Below are positions 28,487 to 29,266 of a DNA stretch of 29,266 bases, one piece after another. The position numbers were made by a program, and so were the translations under genes. Location: assembly GCA_004151065.3 (NCBI GenBank), contig NWUY0304824503.1, positions 1 through 29,266 of the forward strand. The letters run 5' to 3'. The notes under the pieces were generated by a model. That model saw nothing but the letters and a program-made list of their open reading frames with translations, was not told the DNA's origin and ran no database searches. This stretch comes from Larix sibirica. Taxonomy: Eukaryota > Streptophyta > Pinopsida > Pinales > Pinaceae. Position 1 is the first letter of the stretch, and every line of letters starts with the position of its first letter.

Positions 28487-28689
28487 TAGGTACCCTCCTC
28501 ATATATGTTCATTCAATTCTTTCTATTCAATATTTTTCAAATAACTTTTTGGGGGAAGGAAATCGAGAAAAATAGTTAGAAGCAAGAGGGAGGGTGAGGT
28601 ACTATAAGAGGCGCTCGACCAAAGGGAGAGAAGTGGTAGGTTTAAAAGGTCAGTCCGGGTGTGTCCGGTAGGTCATGATTCAGTGTGAG

Positions 28690-28872
28690 AAGCTAACCTA
28701 GTTAAAGGAGGAAAATTGTTGGTTAACGGTCTCACTTCGCCTCCCTCGTGAAGTAGTTATTCCCCCACAACTGCTCTCGAACTTCCTTATCACCATTCTA
28801 GCACAAAATTAGGGATGTAAAGTCAACTTAGTGAAAGGAGGGAAATGGGTTGGTTAACGGAATCACCTCGCA
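28690..28872 (+). repeat. About 52-bp direct repeat, 130 bp apart
   Basis: aagctaacctagttaaagga, then ggttggttaacgg-like and tcac(t/c)tcgc sequence, occurs at 28690-28741 and 28820-28872. Both copies keep order, with a small indel. Confidence 0.8.
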
Positions 28873-29266
28873 GTATAATAGAAAGGCTCGCCTCAAAGTC
28901 GACGTAGTTGTGGTGGAAAGGCTTCCCTAAAGATCGACTTAATAATTGAAAGGTCGCTATTGGATCGTGAGTATAATACTATTGGTAAGTAGGTGGACTG
29001 AAAGGATAGATACAGGGTTGGAAAGAAGATATAAAGAAGCAGTAAAGAGGTGAGGAGGTGGGTTAAAATTGATGAAGAGTATAATCCATCAAGCTCGGCC
29101 GGACCAGAAGATGATTTGTGATACCAATAAGAATTAATAAGGCAAAGTAGGAAAAGAAGAAATATCCTAGTGCTGATACCCCCGATTCCTGGCTGAAGCA
29201 GCATCTATCCCTAAGTGGGTAGGGTGGTTCTTCAATAGAGTAGGTAAAAGAGTGAATGAAGAAGGA
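28873..29266. other. Purine-rich stretch with dispersed repeat M, copy 2
   Basis: 29065-29103 matches 22671-22712. The plus strand is purine-rich, which opens a long Leu/Ser/Tyr-rich minus frame (28893-29204) that I regard as a composition artefact. No gene is seen. Confidence 0.55.

Larger units (their letters stand above)
27541..28689. other. AT-rich intergenic stretch
   Basis: 28120-28180 has two similar stretches (tatataaaa followed by a G-run) about 35 bp apart. 28310-28560 is strongly AT-rich. A 60-codon frame at 27911-28093 has no recognisable content. Tandem repeat and hairpin are listed separately; no gene is seen. Confidence 0.5.

Noticed and set aside
28893-29204. 103-codon minus-strand ORF with hydrophobic stretches, membrane-protein-like.
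   Set aside because: The plus strand is purine-rich here, which by itself yields Leu/Ser/Tyr-rich open frames on the other strand. It also covers repeat M.

Overview
The window holds no gene that I can identify with confidence. I looked for plant and fungal mitochondrial genes, plastid genes, rRNA and tRNA on both strands and found none. Open frames are short: the longest is 146 codons, and most start at GTG or TTG. The base composition looks mid-GC with AT-rich patches, although I did not compute it. The sequence is full of short, diverged tandem and dispersed repeats that recur many kilobases apart in both orientations. The only recognisable coding or cis signatures are remnants of a plant Ty1-copia retrotransposon near 26.3-26.7 kb: a 12-base primer-binding site complementary to plant initiator-Met tRNA, and a CCHC zinc knuckle. 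This fits intergenic DNA of a very large, repeat-rich seed-plant (perhaps conifer-type) mitochondrial genome, but that is inference. A decayed nuclear region or a fern-type mitogenome is not excluded.

Layout. 1-3.7 kb: tandem repeats, a repeat family shared with 25.9 kb, an 88-codon open frame of unknown identity (2589-2855), and a two-module repeat (3098-3650) with a second copy at 17.5 kb. 3.7-5.4 kb: AT-richer, nuclear-looking DNA ending in a palindromic repeat that recurs at 24.3 kb. 6.1-7 kb: short tandem repeats and a weak interrupted frame. 7.7-8.1 kb: two tandem copies of a composite repeat found again at 18.9 and 20.3-21.5 kb. 9.6 kb and 16.8 kb: a diverged pair whose minus strands read alike as protein. 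10.8-11.3 kb: a minus-strand frame broken by one stop. 13.4-14.9 kb: nested duplications related to 6.2 kb. 16.1-16.65 kb: an Asn/Ala/Gly-rich minus-strand frame with triplet periodicity. 17.8-18.6 kb: 65-67 bp tandem repeats. 22-25.4 kb: more local duplications, an AT-rich segment and several protein-like frames. 26.2-27.5 kb: copia remnants followed by Ala/Ser/Gly-rich frames with in-frame stops. 28-29.3 kb: AT-rich DNA with a hairpin and further duplications.

There is no evidence of an operon, a defence system or any working set of genes. The interest lies in repeat architecture and in several protein-like reading frames that carry a few stops or frameshifts. These are best read as decayed genes or repeated coding fragments; in a lineage with U-to-C RNA editing some could still be read. 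Protein identities are left open where I do not recognise them.
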